NCBI RefSeq assembly: GCF_000498535.1
Contig: NZ_AVGG01000001.1
Location: 372,001-436,000 of the forward strand
DNA: 64,000 bases
From: Flavobacterium limnosediminis JC2902
GTDB taxonomy: Bacteria; Bacteroidota; Bacteroidia; Flavobacteriales; Flavobacteriaceae
Direction: 5' to 3'
In this document: positions 45,044-53,796 of the stretch, piece after piece
Layout: each line of letters begins with the position of its first letter
How positions within the stretch are numbered: the stretch's first letter is position 1
Made by a program: the position numbers and the translations under genes
The notes under the pieces: model-generated
Databases searched by the model: none
What the model was told of the DNA's origin: nothing
What the model saw: only the letters and a program-made list of their open reading frames with translations

Positions 45044-45910
45044 CTATGCTGTCTTTTCCAGCAAATATTTTTTAGGTGTGGTTCCAAACTTCTTCTTAAA
45101 TGCCGAAATAAAATGACTGGCAGTGCTGTAACCGATTTTCAGTCCCACTTCGTTCACGTTATACGAACCGGAATCCAATAAACGACGCGCGTATTCCATC
45201 TTGTAGTCAAACAGAAAACCATATACCGTATCGCCGTAAATCTGTTTAAAACCCATTTTTAATTTTTTCAGATTCAGCCCTACCTGATCGGCCAATTCCT
45301 GTAATCCGGGAGGTTCTGCCATATGTGCCATCACAATTTCTTTGGCTTTCTTAAGCTTCAGAACATTCTCTTCGTCAATCAAAAACGGACATTGTTCGGC
45401 ATTAGGATCTTCATTTCGGTTGAAAAACAAACTCAGCAACTCATAGCCTTTCCCTTTATAGTACATGTTTTTTATCGAAGGATTCAGCGAATAATGAAAC
45501 ATCTGATTTAGTACAATGGCCATTGACGGACTGATGTTTTCCTCGCCATAATACTTTTTGTCGCGATTTTCGTCACTTAAAAACGGAATGTGTTCCGCCT
45601 GTTCCGAAAACAATCCGTGAAACTTTTTAATCGAAACCAAAACAGAAATCACCCAGGATTTGGGTGCAATTTCCATCTGAAGCGGCAATTCCTTTTGCGG
45701 ATTATACAGTAAAAGTGATTTCTCTTCCCTTAATTCCAAAGCATAATTGCCCTGATTGAAAATAAACTTCGCACTTCCCTTCAACCCAAAATGAAACTGT
45801 ATAAGTCCCATGTTTACTTGGCGTTCAAAACGAACGGTTTCATCCGAATCATTCTGAAAACGAAGCAAAATGAAATCTTCCTCAATTTTTATTTCTTCTG
45901 TAGAACCCAT
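45044..45910 (-). CDS. AraC family regulator, PchR-like
   Basis: A 288-residue transcription factor. The N-terminal 170 residues form an effector-binding region (VNMGLIQFHFGLKGSAKFIF, then LLLYNPQKELPLQM). The C-terminal 100 residues are two helix-turn-helix motifs: LQELADQVGLNLKKLKMGFK and VNEVGLKIGYSTASHFISAF followed by KKFGTTPKKYL. The pattern is closest to PchR, the pyochelin/iron regulator. It is divergent from hemA across a 230-base gap, which suggests control of the haem operon; this is inferred from position only. Confidence 0.9.
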   Translation of the reverse strand: MGSTEEIKIEEDFILLRFQNDSDETVRFERQVNMGLIQFHFGLKGSAKFIFNQGNYALELREEKSLLLYNPQKELPLQMEIAPKSWVISVLVSIKKFHGLFSEQAEHIPFLSDENRDKKYYGEENISPSMAIVLNQMFHYSLNPSIKNMYYKGKGYELLSLFFNRNEDPNAEQCPFLIDEENVLKLKKAKEIVMAHMAEPPGLQELADQVGLNLKKLKMGFKQIYGDTVYGFLFDYKMEYARRLLDSGSYNVNEVGLKIGYSTASHFISAFKKKFGTTPKKYLLEKTA

Positions 45911-46017
45911 AGCGATATTTTTTAAAAAATAATACTGAACGATTTTTTAATTTTATTTAGAATAACTCTAAATAAAAGCGTTCAAAAGACTTGATTTATA
46001 TACAAATTTAATAGAAA

Positions 46018-46084
46018 TAACGCTAAAGAATCATTTAGAGGACAAAAAAATCTCTTAGCGACATAAAAAGTCCTTCCAGCGTTA
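46018..46084. promoter_or_regulatory. nested inverted repeats between the AraC regulator and hemA
   Basis: TAACGCT (46018-46024) pairs with AGCGTTA (46078-46084), and inside it GGAC (46040-46043) pairs with GTCC (46070-46073). The words CGCTAAAG, CATTTAGAGG and CTCTTAGCG recur between. It lies just upstream of the hemA -7 box, as expected for an AraC-type operator. Confidence 0.35.
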
Positions 46085-46105
46085 TTTTAATAAATGGGTT
46101 AGTAA

Positions 46106-46113
46106 TACATTTG
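46106..46113 (+). promoter_or_regulatory. -7 element of the hem operon
   Basis: TACATTTG matches TAnnTTTG, 28 bases before the hemA ATG (46141). A TTG at 46111 that would extend hemA is inside this box and so cannot be the start. Confidence 0.55.
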
Positions 46114-46140
46114 TTTAACTTTAAGTTTAAAGTGAAAAGC

Positions 46141-47400
46141 ATGGAAAATTACACGATATCAAAGCCTGCTTCCTTCTATGTTGTCGGATTGAGCTATAAA
46201 AAAGCGGACGCCGAAATCAGAGGAAAATTCAGCCTGGACAATGAAGCAAAAGAGGCCTTGTTACTACAAGCCAGAAATGAGGGAATCGAAAGTCTGATAG
46301 TTACTTCCACCTGTAACAGAACCGAAATTTACGGCTTTGCACAACATCCCTTTCAGCTGATTAAGCTGATGTGCGAGAACAGTCTTGGAACCATCGAAGA
46401 ATTTCAGAAAGTAGCCTACGTACATAAAAACAAGGAGGCGATTGGCCACATGTTTCGTGTAGGAACCGGACTGGACAGTCAGATTTTGGGTGATTTTGAA
46501 ATCATCAGTCAGATAAAAAACAGTTTTGTGGCCAGTAAAAACCACAATCTGGTGAACAGTCATCTGGAGCGTTTGTGTAACGCCGTAATTCAGGCCAGCA
46601 AACGAATCAAAAACGAAACCGAAATTTCCTCGGGAGCCACTTCAGTTTCTTTTGCCGCGGTTCGCTATATTTTCAACAACGTCGAAGACATTTCCAATAA
46701 AAACATTCTTCTTTTCGGAACCGGAAAAATCGGAAGGAACACCTGCGAAAATCTGGTAAAACATACCAAACACGAGCAGATTACCTTAATCAACAGAACC
46801 AAGGACAAAGCCGAAAAACTAGCCCGTAAACTGGATGTAATCGTAAAAGACTATGCTAATCTGGAAGCAGAAATACAAAAGGCAGATGTATTGGTGGTAG
46901 CAACAGGAGCGCAGAATCCCACTATTGACAAGGCGATACTAAACCTAAAAAAACCACTTTTAATTCTGGATTTGTCTGTTCCGAAAAATGTAAACGAAAA
47001 CGTTCAGGAATTGGACGATGTGACATTGATCCACATGGATCATTTATCGCAAATGACCGACGAAACCCTGGAAAACAGAAAAAAACACGTTCCGGCAGCC
47101 GAAGCCATCATCGAGGAAATCAAAGACGAATTCATCAGTTGGACCAAGGCTCGAAAATTTGCCCCAACGATACATGCCCTAAAAGAAAAACTGAACACCA
47201 TCAAGGAAAAAGAATTGACTGCTCACCGCAAGAAATTCAACAATTTCCATGAGGAACAAGCTGAAATCATCAGCAACCGCATTATTCAGAAAATCACAAA
47301 CCATTTTGCCAATCATCTCAAAGACGACGCAACCATGGTCGATGAAAGCATCGAGTGGATTGAAAAAATCTTTCAGATAGAAACTGTAAAGAATGACTAA
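46141..47400 (+). CDS. hemA: glutamyl-tRNA reductase
   Basis: A 419-residue enzyme that reduces Glu-tRNA-Glu to glutamate-1-semialdehyde, the first step of C5-pathway haem synthesis. The catalytic Cys is C58 in VTSTCNRTEIYG. The NADPH domain shows LLFGTGKIGRNTCENL, and a C-terminal dimerisation helix follows. ATG 46141 is chosen from the promoter position. It is the first gene of hemA-hemC-hemD-hemE-hemF-hemB and overlaps hemC by eight bases. The next enzyme, HemL, is not in the window. Confidence 0.97.
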   Translation: MENYTISKPASFYVVGLSYKKADAEIRGKFSLDNEAKEALLLQARNEGIESLIVTSTCNRTEIYGFAQHPFQLIKLMCENSLGTIEEFQKVAYVHKNKEAIGHMFRVGTGLDSQILGDFEIISQIKNSFVASKNHNLVNSHLERLCNAVIQASKRIKNETEISSGATSVSFAAVRYIFNNVEDISNKNILLFGTGKIGRNTCENLVKHTKHEQITLINRTKDKAEKLARKLDVIVKDYANLEAEIQKADVLVVATGAQNPTIDKAILNLKKPLLILDLSVPKNVNENVQELDDVTLIHMDHLSQMTDETLENRKKHVPAAEAIIEEIKDEFISWTKARKFAPTIHALKEKLNTIKEKELTAHRKKFNNFHEEQAEIISNRIIQKITNHFANHLKDDATMVDESIEWIEKIFQIETVKND

Positions 47401-48316
47401 AACCATACGCATCGGAACCCGCGACAGCGAACTGGCCTTATGGCAGGCACACACTGTTGAGCATCAATTGCAACAGCTCGGATATTCCACCAAAATCGTT
47501 GCCGTAAAATCTACCGGCGACATTATTCTGGACAAGCCTTTATACGAATTGGGCATCACCGGAATCTTCACCAAAACCCTGGATGTCGCCATGATTTCGG
47601 GTCAGATTGACATCGCGGTACATTCCATGAAAGACGTTCCGACCGCTTTACCTCAGGGTATCGTTCAGGCCGCCGTTCTGGAAAGAGCCAACACCGTCGA
47701 CATTTTAGTTCACAAAGGCAATCTTGATTTCTTAAACGGAAACGGGACTGTCGCCACCGGAAGCTTACGACGTCAGGCACAATGGCTGAACAAATACCCA
47801 AATCACAACGTAGTGGATTTACGCGGAAACGTAAATACGCGCATGCAGAAACTACAGGATAGTGATTGGAATGGAGCCGTTTTTGCCGCAGCCGGACTGG
47901 AACGCATCAACCTGAAACCCGAAACATACATCGATTTGGACTGGATGATTCCCGCACCAGCACAAGGCGCCATGATGGTTGTTGCCATGGAAAACGACGA
48001 CTTCGCATTGGACGCTTTAGCACAACTGAATCATATCGAAACCGAAATCTGTACTTATATTGAACGCCAGTTTTTACGAACCCTGGAAGGCGGTTGTACC
48101 GCTCCGATCGGTGCTATTGCGAGATACAACGAGATTGACGACACGCTACATTTTCAGGGTGTTTTGTTTTCGTTGGACGGAAGTCAGAAATTCGAAATCA
48201 ATAAAGTCGTGGATATTTCCGAATGGAAAAAACTGGGCTACAATTCCGCTCAGGAAATTTTAACCAATGGAGGTTCGGAATTAATGGCCGACATTAAATC
48301 GAAACTGAAAAAATAA
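47393..48316 (+). CDS. hemC: hydroxymethylbilane synthase
   Basis: A 307-residue porphobilinogen deaminase that joins four porphobilinogen units to hydroxymethylbilane. It opens with IRIGTRDSELALWQAH. The active-site Asp is in the HSMKDVPTALP region, and the dipyrromethane-binding Cys is C235 in LEGGCTAPIGA. Overlaps hemA by eight bases and hemD by one, so translation is coupled. Length is normal. Confidence 0.97.
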   Translation: MTKTIRIGTRDSELALWQAHTVEHQLQQLGYSTKIVAVKSTGDIILDKPLYELGITGIFTKTLDVAMISGQIDIAVHSMKDVPTALPQGIVQAAVLERANTVDILVHKGNLDFLNGNGTVATGSLRRQAQWLNKYPNHNVVDLRGNVNTRMQKLQDSDWNGAVFAAAGLERINLKPETYIDLDWMIPAPAQGAMMVVAMENDDFALDALAQLNHIETEICTYIERQFLRTLEGGCTAPIGAIARYNEIDDTLHFQGVLFSLDGSQKFEINKVVDISEWKKLGYNSAQEILTNGGSELMADIKSKLKK

Positions 48317-48984
48317 TGAGTGACGCGATTCGCATACTATCCACCAAAAAATTATTGAGTAATCAGAAACAATTTCTGCTGAATGCAAATTTCTCAGTGA
48401 TTGAAGCCGATTTCATTGAGACCAAAACCAACGATTTCGAATTAAAAAACGTAAACGAAACATTGATTTTCACGAGTCAGAATGGTGTTCAGAGCATATT
48501 ACAACATCCGAAAAGCAACGAACTGAAATCGAAAAAAGTATTTTGTGTCGGATTAAAAACGAAAGCCTTACTCGAAGAAAACGGATTTAAAGTGGAGGCT
48601 TACACTGGTTACGCCGCCGATTTAGCCGAAATTATTGCTTTAGTGTATCCGAATGAAAGTTATACGTTTTTCAGCGGCAATCTACGTCGAGATACCTTAC
48701 CCGAAGCGCTAACCGAAGCCGGAATCACTTTCAATGAAATCGAAGTCTATCAGACGCTTTTAACGCCTCAGAAAATAGATTCTAAAGTGGACGGTATATT
48801 ATTTTACAGTCCGTCCGGCGTGGAAAGTTATCTGAAAAAAAATAAAATCACCACAGAAACAGTGTTCTGCATAGGCGAAACTACTGCTGAAGCCGCTGCA
48901 CTATCCGGAATCAAAAACATCATAATCGCCAATCAGCCTTCCGTTGAAAACGTGATTATACAATGCATAAACGAGTTTAAATAA
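48316..48984 (+). CDS. hemD: uroporphyrinogen-III synthase
   Basis: A 222-residue protein that closes hydroxymethylbilane to uroporphyrinogen III. HemD sequences vary, but the landmarks [39 protein letters not shown] and [27 protein letters not shown] are clear. It starts at the last base of the hemC stop codon. The identification rests on motifs plus operon position. Confidence 0.92.
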   Translation: MSDAIRILSTKKLLSNQKQFLLNANFSVIEADFIETKTNDFELKNVNETLIFTSQNGVQSILQHPKSNELKSKKVFCVGLKTKALLEENGFKVEAYTGYAADLAEIIALVYPNESYTFFSGNLRRDTLPEALTEAGITFNEIEVYQTLLTPQKIDSKVDGILFYSPSGVESYLKKNKITTETVFCIGETTAEAAALSGIKNIIIANQPSVENVIIQCINEFK

Positions 48985-48985
48985 A

Positions 48986-49020
48986 ACTTTGCAACACTGG
49001 CGCTTTACCACTTTGCAACT
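48986..49020. repeat. ACTTTGCAAC word repeat before hemE
   Basis: ACTTTGCAAC occurs at 48986-48995 and again at 49010-49019, with a related GGCGCTTTACC between, filling most of the hemD-hemE gap. Could also contain a weak internal promoter, since TTTG words resemble -7 elements. Confidence 0.5.
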
Positions 49021-49031
49021 ATAAAAGAAAT

Positions 49032-50057
49032 ATGATTAAGAACGACCTATTTTTAAGAGCCCTAAAAGGAGAAACTGTAGAACGCCCACCGGTTTGGATG
49101 ATGCGTCAGGCAGGAAGATATTTACCGGAATTCCGAGCGCTTCGCGACAAATACGATTTTTTCACCCGTTGCGAAACCCCGGAACTGGCTGCTGAAATTA
49201 CCGTACAACCAATCCGTATCGTAAAACCGGATGCTGCTATTTTATTTTCCGACATTTTAGTGGTACCCAGAGCGATGGGAATCCATGTGGAACTGAAAGA
49301 CAATTTAGGTCCGATTATCCCGGATCCGATCCGTACAATGGAACAGGTAAATCAGGTTTTCATTCCAGATATCGAAGAAACTTTAGGTTATGTGATGGAT
49401 GCCATCAAACTGACCAAAGAAATGCTGAACGACGAAGTGCCGTTAATCGGATTCGCGGGTTCACCTTGGACGATTTTCTGTTATGCCGTGGAAGGAAAAG
49501 GTTCTAAAAGTTTTGATACGGCGAAAGGATTCTGTTTTTCAAATCCGGTAGCAGCTCATACTTTATTGCAAAAAATTACCGATACGACTATCTTATATTT
49601 AAAGGAAAAAGTAAAAGCAGGTTGTAACGCGATTCAGATTTTCGATTCCTGGGGTGGCATGTTGTCCCCGGCCGATTATCAGGAATTTTCATGGAAGTAT
49701 ATCAACCAAATCGTAGAAGCTTTAGCCGAAGAAACGGAAGTTATCGTATTCGGAAAAGGCTGTTGGTTTGCACTGAATGAAATGTCTAAATCGAAAGCAT
49801 CTGCCTTAGGTGTGGATTGGACATGTTCGCCAAGAAATGCAAGATATTTAACAGGTGGAAATATTACATTACAAGGTAATTTCGATCCGTCACGATTGTT
49901 ATCACCAATTCCAACCATCAAGAAAATGGTTCACGAAATGATTGACGAATTCGGAAAAGACAAATACATCGTGAATTTAGGACATGGTATTTTACCGAAT
50001 ATCCCGGTGGATCATGCCAAGGCGTTTGTGGAAGCGGTGAAAGAATATAATCAGTAG
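49032..50057 (+). CDS. hemE: uroporphyrinogen decarboxylase
   Basis: A 341-residue enzyme that removes four carboxyl groups from uroporphyrinogen III to give coproporphyrinogen III. Signatures are [18 protein letters not shown] near the N-terminus, [13 protein letters not shown] with the catalytic Asp, the [24 protein letters not shown] motif, and [14 protein letters not shown] [13 protein letters not shown] at the C-terminus. The length is typical. A GGCAGTCGCAGT word follows the stop codon directly. Confidence 0.97.
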   Translation: MIKNDLFLRALKGETVERPPVWMMRQAGRYLPEFRALRDKYDFFTRCETPELAAEITVQPIRIVKPDAAILFSDILVVPRAMGIHVELKDNLGPIIPDPIRTMEQVNQVFIPDIEETLGYVMDAIKLTKEMLNDEVPLIGFAGSPWTIFCYAVEGKGSKSFDTAKGFCFSNPVAAHTLLQKITDTTILYLKEKVKAGCNAIQIFDSWGGMLSPADYQEFSWKYINQIVEALAEETEVIVFGKGCWFALNEMSKSKASALGVDWTCSPRNARYLTGGNITLQGNFDPSRLLSPIPTIKKMVHEMIDEFGKDKYIVNLGHGILPNIPVDHAKAFVEAVKEYNQ

Positions 50058-50081
50058 GCAGTCGCAGTATTCAGTTAGCAG
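50057..50081. repeat. GGCAGTCGCAGT spacer word after hemE
   Basis: Starts on the last base of the hemE TAG and runs GGCAGTCGCAGTATTCAG then TTAGCAG; related to the words after the HD gene and gdhA. Confidence 0.7.
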
Positions 50082-50085
50082 AAAA

Positions 50086-50988
50086 ATGAAAGAGCAATTC
50101 TATCAATACATACAAACCCTACAAGACCAAATCTGCAAAGGTCTGGAAGCCGTTGACGGTCAGGCAAAATTCCGTCAGGACTTATGGGAACGACCGGAAG
50201 GCGGTGGCGGAAGAACCCGCGTAATTGAAAACGGAAACGTTTTTGAAAAAGGCGGTGTAAACATTTCAGCCGTTCACGGAGCGTTACCAGTAGCCATGCA
50301 GACTTATTTTGGCGTAGGCGAAGTCGACTTTTTTGCCTGCGGACTGAGTTTGGTCATCCACCCGAAAAACCCGATGGTGCCAACCGTTCACGCGAACTGG
50401 CGTTATTTCGAAATGTACGATAAGGAAGGAAAAGTCATCAACAGTTGGTTTGGCGGCGGACAGGATTTAACGCCGTACTATCTGTTTGAAGAAGATGCAA
50501 AACATTTTCATCAAACCTGTAAAACGGCTTGCGACAAACACAATCCGGAATTCTATCCGAAGTTTAAAAAACAATGCGACGAATATTTCTGGAACGCGCA
50601 CCGCAACGAAGCAAGAGGAATTGGTGGATTGTTTTTCGATCATTGCAAAGCCACCGAAGCCATGTCGATGGAAAACTGGTTTGCTTTCGTAACGGAAGTC
50701 GGCAACAGTTTCCTTCAAGCATATGTCCCGATTGTAGAAAAAAGAAAAGAATTACCATACACACAAGAAAACAGAACGTGGCAGGAAATCCGTCGCGGTC
50801 GTTATGTGGAATTCAATTTAGTGCACGATAAAGGCACGCTATTCGGATTAAAAACCAACGGAAGAATTGAATCCATCCTGATGAGCTTACCGCCGCATGT
50901 GCAGTGGGTTTACGACCATCATCCGGAAGCGGGAAGTGAGGAGGAAAAATTAATCAACGTATTAGAAAAACCAGTTGACTGGATTTAA
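50086..50988 (+). CDS. hemF: oxygen-dependent coproporphyrinogen III oxidase
   Basis: A 300-residue cytoplasmic enzyme that converts coproporphyrinogen III to protoporphyrinogen IX using O2. The family signature is clear: GGGRTRVIENGNVFEKGGVN, CGLSLVIHPKNPMVPTVHAN (substrate pocket), WFGGGQDLTPYYLFEEDAKH and RRGRYVEFNLVHDKGTLFGL. Presence of HemF rather than only HemN points to aerobic life. It lies between hemE and hemB. Confidence 0.97.
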   Translation: MKEQFYQYIQTLQDQICKGLEAVDGQAKFRQDLWERPEGGGGRTRVIENGNVFEKGGVNISAVHGALPVAMQTYFGVGEVDFFACGLSLVIHPKNPMVPTVHANWRYFEMYDKEGKVINSWFGGGQDLTPYYLFEEDAKHFHQTCKTACDKHNPEFYPKFKKQCDEYFWNAHRNEARGIGGLFFDHCKATEAMSMENWFAFVTEVGNSFLQAYVPIVEKRKELPYTQENRTWQEIRRGRYVEFNLVHDKGTLFGLKTNGRIESILMSLPPHVQWVYDHHPEAGSEEEKLINVLEKPVDWI

Positions 50989-51020
50989 TTGTCCATCGTC
51001 AATTATAAATTATCAATTAC
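50988..51020. repeat. CAATTAT-type word repeat before hemB
   Basis: Degenerate words (GTCCATCGTCAATTATAAAT, then TATCAATTAC) filling the gap between hemF and hemB. Non-coding. Confidence 0.45.
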
Positions 51021-51021
51021 C

Positions 51022-52017
51022 ATGTTTCCATTACACAGAGGCAGAAGACTAAGAGTCAACGAATCCATAAGAAGTTTAGTGCGTGAAACCAGTTTAAGTC
51101 CGGCCGACTTTATGTTTCCGATGTTCATAGCTGAAGGCGAAAACATAAAAGTGGAAATTCCTTCCATGCCTGGAATCTATCGTCGTTCCATAGATTTGAC
51201 TGTAGCAGAAGTGAAAGAATTATTCGCTTTAGGCATTCGTGCGGTAAACATTTACGTAAAAGTAAACGATGATTTAAAAGACAACACCGGTAAAGAAGCC
51301 TGGAATCCGAACGGACTGATGCAACAAGCCATCAAAGCCATCAAAACGGCCTGCCCGGAAATGATTGTGATGCCGGATGTCGCGTTAGACCCGTATTCCA
51401 TTTACGGACATGACGGAATTATAAAAAACGGAGATATCGCTAATGATGAAACTGTGGACGCTTTAGTAAAAATGGCCGTTTCCCATGCACAGGCCGGAGC
51501 CGATTTCGTGGCACCGAGCGACATGATGGACGGACGTGTGTTGCGTTTGCGTGAAGGTTTGGACGCGGCTGGTTTTCACAATGTGGGAATCATGAGCTAT
51601 TCGGCGAAATATGCTTCGGCGTTTTACGGACCATTCCGTGATGCGTTGGACAGTGCTCCAAAAGAGGCCGATATTGAAGTTCCGAAAGACAAAAAAACCT
51701 ACCAGATGGATTATGCCAACCGTATCGAAGCCATCAGAGAAGCGTTAATGGATGTGGAAGAAGGTGCCGACATGGTAATGGTAAAACCGGGAATCGCTTA
51801 TCTGGACATCGTTCGCGAAGTGAAAAATGCGGTGAATGTTCCGGTGACTGTATTTCATGTATCCGGAGAATACGCCATGATTAAAGCGGCTTCCGAACGA
51901 GGCTGGCTGGATCACGACAAAATCATGATGGAACAATTGATGTGCATTAAACGTGCAGGTGCGAGTTTAATCTCAACTTATTTCGCCAAAGAAGCGGCTA
52001 TTTTATTGAAAAAATAA
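51022..52017 (+). CDS. hemB: porphobilinogen synthase (delta-aminolevulinate dehydratase)
   Basis: A 331-residue enzyme that condenses two 5-aminolevulinate to porphobilinogen. The catalytic Lys residues are in YSAKYAS (about 196) and VKPGIAYLD (about 254). The metal segment reads DVALDPYSIYGHDG (about 117-130), with Asp/Ala in place of the Cys residues of zinc enzymes, so this is the Mg/K-dependent type. ATG 51022 is preferred to a TTG at 50989, which lies in intergenic repeat words. Last gene of the hem operon, with a hairpin after it. Confidence 0.97.
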   Translation: MFPLHRGRRLRVNESIRSLVRETSLSPADFMFPMFIAEGENIKVEIPSMPGIYRRSIDLTVAEVKELFALGIRAVNIYVKVNDDLKDNTGKEAWNPNGLMQQAIKAIKTACPEMIVMPDVALDPYSIYGHDGIIKNGDIANDETVDALVKMAVSHAQAGADFVAPSDMMDGRVLRLREGLDAAGFHNVGIMSYSAKYASAFYGPFRDALDSAPKEADIEVPKDKKTYQMDYANRIEAIREALMDVEEGADMVMVKPGIAYLDIVREVKNAVNVPVTVFHVSGEYAMIKAASERGWLDHDKIMMEQLMCIKRAGASLISTYFAKEAAILLKK

Positions 52018-52057
52018 ACACAGACCAGACTTTCAGAAAGTCAGGAATTAGACAATT

Positions 52058-52086
52058 AGGCGCCAATTAACTTGTGCGCCTTTTTT
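52058..52086 (+). terminator. intrinsic terminator after hem operon
   Basis: AGGCGC / GCGCCT stem with partly paired interior, followed by a T-run. Confidence 0.75.
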
Positions 52087-52138
52087 AATTTTTGTAACTT
52101 TATTCATGTCTTTTACTAAGCGAACAGAGGCATATAAA

Positions 52139-52531
52139 ATGAAAAAAACAATCCTCCTAATATCGTTATTGATTACTTTAATTTCCTGCAAAAAGGAAAA
52201 GGAAGAAGAAAAAGAACCGTTATACCCTGAAATAAAAAAATCAGCGGAAGAAGTTTCCATGGAATTGGGAAAAGAAATCTTTAACGGAAAGGGCACATGC
52301 CATACCTGTCACAAACCCAACGAGAAATTAATAGGCCCTCCTTTAGCCTTAATTGCCAAAACCTACAAGGAGAAAGGAGCCAGCATCCCTGATTTCCTGA
52401 CCGAGAAAAGCGGCCCTATCGTAGATCCAAAACAATACACGATGATGAAAGCCAACTTCACCATTACCAAAGCGCTTACTGACGAAGAGCGAAAAGCCCT
52501 TGAAACCTACATACTGAGTTTTGGTCCATAA
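52139..52531 (+). CDS. c-type cytochrome lipoprotein
   Basis: A 130-residue class I cytochrome c. The lipoprotein signal ends LITLISC (Cys17), followed by a Lys/Glu-rich linker. The haem site is CHTCH (C54, C57, H58) and a distal Met is available in YTMMKANF. It should sit on the periplasmic face of a membrane and carry electrons. ATG 52139 gives the signal peptide directly. It follows the hem operon terminator, so expression is separate. Confidence 0.92.
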   Translation: MKKTILLISLLITLISCKKEKEEEKEPLYPEIKKSAEEVSMELGKEIFNGKGTCHTCHKPNEKLIGPPLALIAKTYKEKGASIPDFLTEKSGPIVDPKQYTMMKANFTITKALTDEERKALETYILSFGP

Positions 52532-52638
52532 AAAACATCGTCCTCTTCGGGGGACATTTTTAGCAGTAAAAATGTAAAGTTTACTTGTCTTTTTGGAAAT
52601 TATGTTTTACATTTGAATTGATATTAAAATCATTACTC

Positions 52639-53118
52639 ATGAAAACGAACCATTTATTTCCGAATTCCTTCAAGAAAATCAGCGGCGTTCTTTTCGTTCT
52701 GTCACTTTTGGGATTATTATTTATCTTCTTTCTGAATGAAGATGAAACAGTACAATTACAAGTAACTATGTTTGCCTTATTCTCGGATGAATCCCTAAAA
52801 GGCACTAACTATTTCGTTTGGACGAAAAACAACATCCTGGATGAAATAGTAATGACGGTATTCATCGTTAGCGGACTCCTATTCGCCTTTTCCAAAGAGA
52901 AGATCGAAGACGAAATGGTTTCCAAAATCCGATTGGAGAGTTTGGTATGGGCGACTTATGTGAATTATGGCGTCCTGCTGTTCTGCATACTTTTTATTTA
53001 TGGCCTGCCTTTTCTGAACGTAATGATGTACAACATGTTTACGCTTTTATTGTTTTTCATCATACGTTTTCACTGGATGCTTTACAAAAACAACACAATT
53101 TCCGACGATGAAGAATAA
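52639..53118 (+). CDS. small membrane protein paired with an XRE regulator
   Basis: A 159-residue protein with four hydrophobic segments (about 15-35, 65-85, 105-130 and 130-150). No family was recognised with certainty; membrane proteins of this size are frequently encoded next to small XRE regulators in Bacteroidota. ATG 52639 was chosen over an upstream in-frame start because the first hydrophobic segment follows a short basic head. Its end overlaps the regulator gene by 11 bases, so the two are co-translated. Confidence 0.75.
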   Translation: MKTNHLFPNSFKKISGVLFVLSLLGLLFIFFLNEDETVQLQVTMFALFSDESLKGTNYFVWTKNNILDEIVMTVFIVSGLLFAFSKEKIEDEMVSKIRLESLVWATYVNYGVLLFCILFIYGLPFLNVMMYNMFTLLLFFIIRFHWMLYKNNTISDDEE

Positions 53119-53308
53119 CGTAAAAGTACAGCGCGCGATTGCCAACCTCACCCAAGCCGAATTGGCCGAAAAAATTGGCGTGAGCCGACAAACCATCAAC
53201 GCTATTGAAGCCGGAAAATATGTACCTTCCACAGTATTGGCGTTGAAGATGGCAAAACTATTTGAAAAATCGGTTAACGAGATATTTGAATTGGAAGCCA
53301 CCGACTAA
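53108..53308 (+). CDS. XRE family helix-turn-helix regulator (66 aa)
   Basis: A minimal Cro/CI-type DNA-binding protein. The HTH is LTQAELAEKIGVSRQTINAIEAGKYVPST (shown here in its key part SRQTINAIEAGKY), with the usual dimer tail KLFEKSVNEIFEL. It overlaps the upstream membrane-protein gene by 11 bases. Such 65-70-residue regulators of the YgzD/YozG type are often autoregulatory; the target is not known. Confidence 0.9.
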   Translation: MKNNVKVQRAIANLTQAELAEKIGVSRQTINAIEAGKYVPSTVLALKMAKLFEKSVNEIFELEATD

Positions 53309-53325
53309 TTTGCTACCTTTATCGA

Positions 53326-53796
53326 ATGCAAACCGTCTTTATCAATACGCCGCTAGGAACCGCCAAAATTAAAGGCGATGAAAACGGCGTTTCGGTCATT
53401 TCGATTCTTCAGGAAGGTGAAATATCGAAAGTCATTCCGCATGAATTGAAAGATGCCGTGAAACAACTTCAGGAATATTTTGACGGAAAAAGAACCCAAT
53501 TCACTTTTGCTCTCAACCCGAAAGGCACAGATTTTCAGCAGAAAGTCTGGAAAGCGTTATTGGAAATCCCGTATGGCAAAACCACTTCTTATATGGATTT
53601 ATCGAAGAAACTGGGTGATGTGAAAGCCATTCGTGCCGTGGCATCCGCCAATGGAAAAAACCCGTTGTGGATTGTTGTGCCGTGCCACAGAGTAATCGAC
53701 TCCGACGGATCGCTTACCGGTTATGCCGGTGGCTTGTGGCGGAAAAAATGGCTGTTGGAACATGAGAATCCTTCTGCGCAACAGAGCCTGTTTTAG
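53326..53796 (+). CDS. ogt: methylated-DNA-protein-cysteine methyltransferase
   Basis: A 156-residue suicide repair enzyme that removes methyl groups from O6-methylguanine. The acceptor Cys is C120 in IVVPCHRVID; the DNA-binding helix region KVWKALLEIPYGKTTSYMDL and the Asn-hinge AVASANGKNPL are present. Only the Ogt-like catalytic unit with its short N-terminal domain is encoded, with no Ada regulator part. Its end overlaps the convergent lipoprotein gene by four bases. Confidence 0.95.
   Translation: MQTVFINTPLGTAKIKGDENGVSVISILQEGEISKVIPHELKDAVKQLQEYFDGKRTQFTFALNPKGTDFQQKVWKALLEIPYGKTTSYMDLSKKLGDVKAIRAVASANGKNPLWIVVPCHRVIDSDGSLTGYAGGLWRKKWLLEHENPSAQQSLF

Noticed and set aside
50989..51021. 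TTG start extending HemB
   Set aside because: The extension is made of intergenic repeat words; ATG 51022 leads directly into the conserved start.
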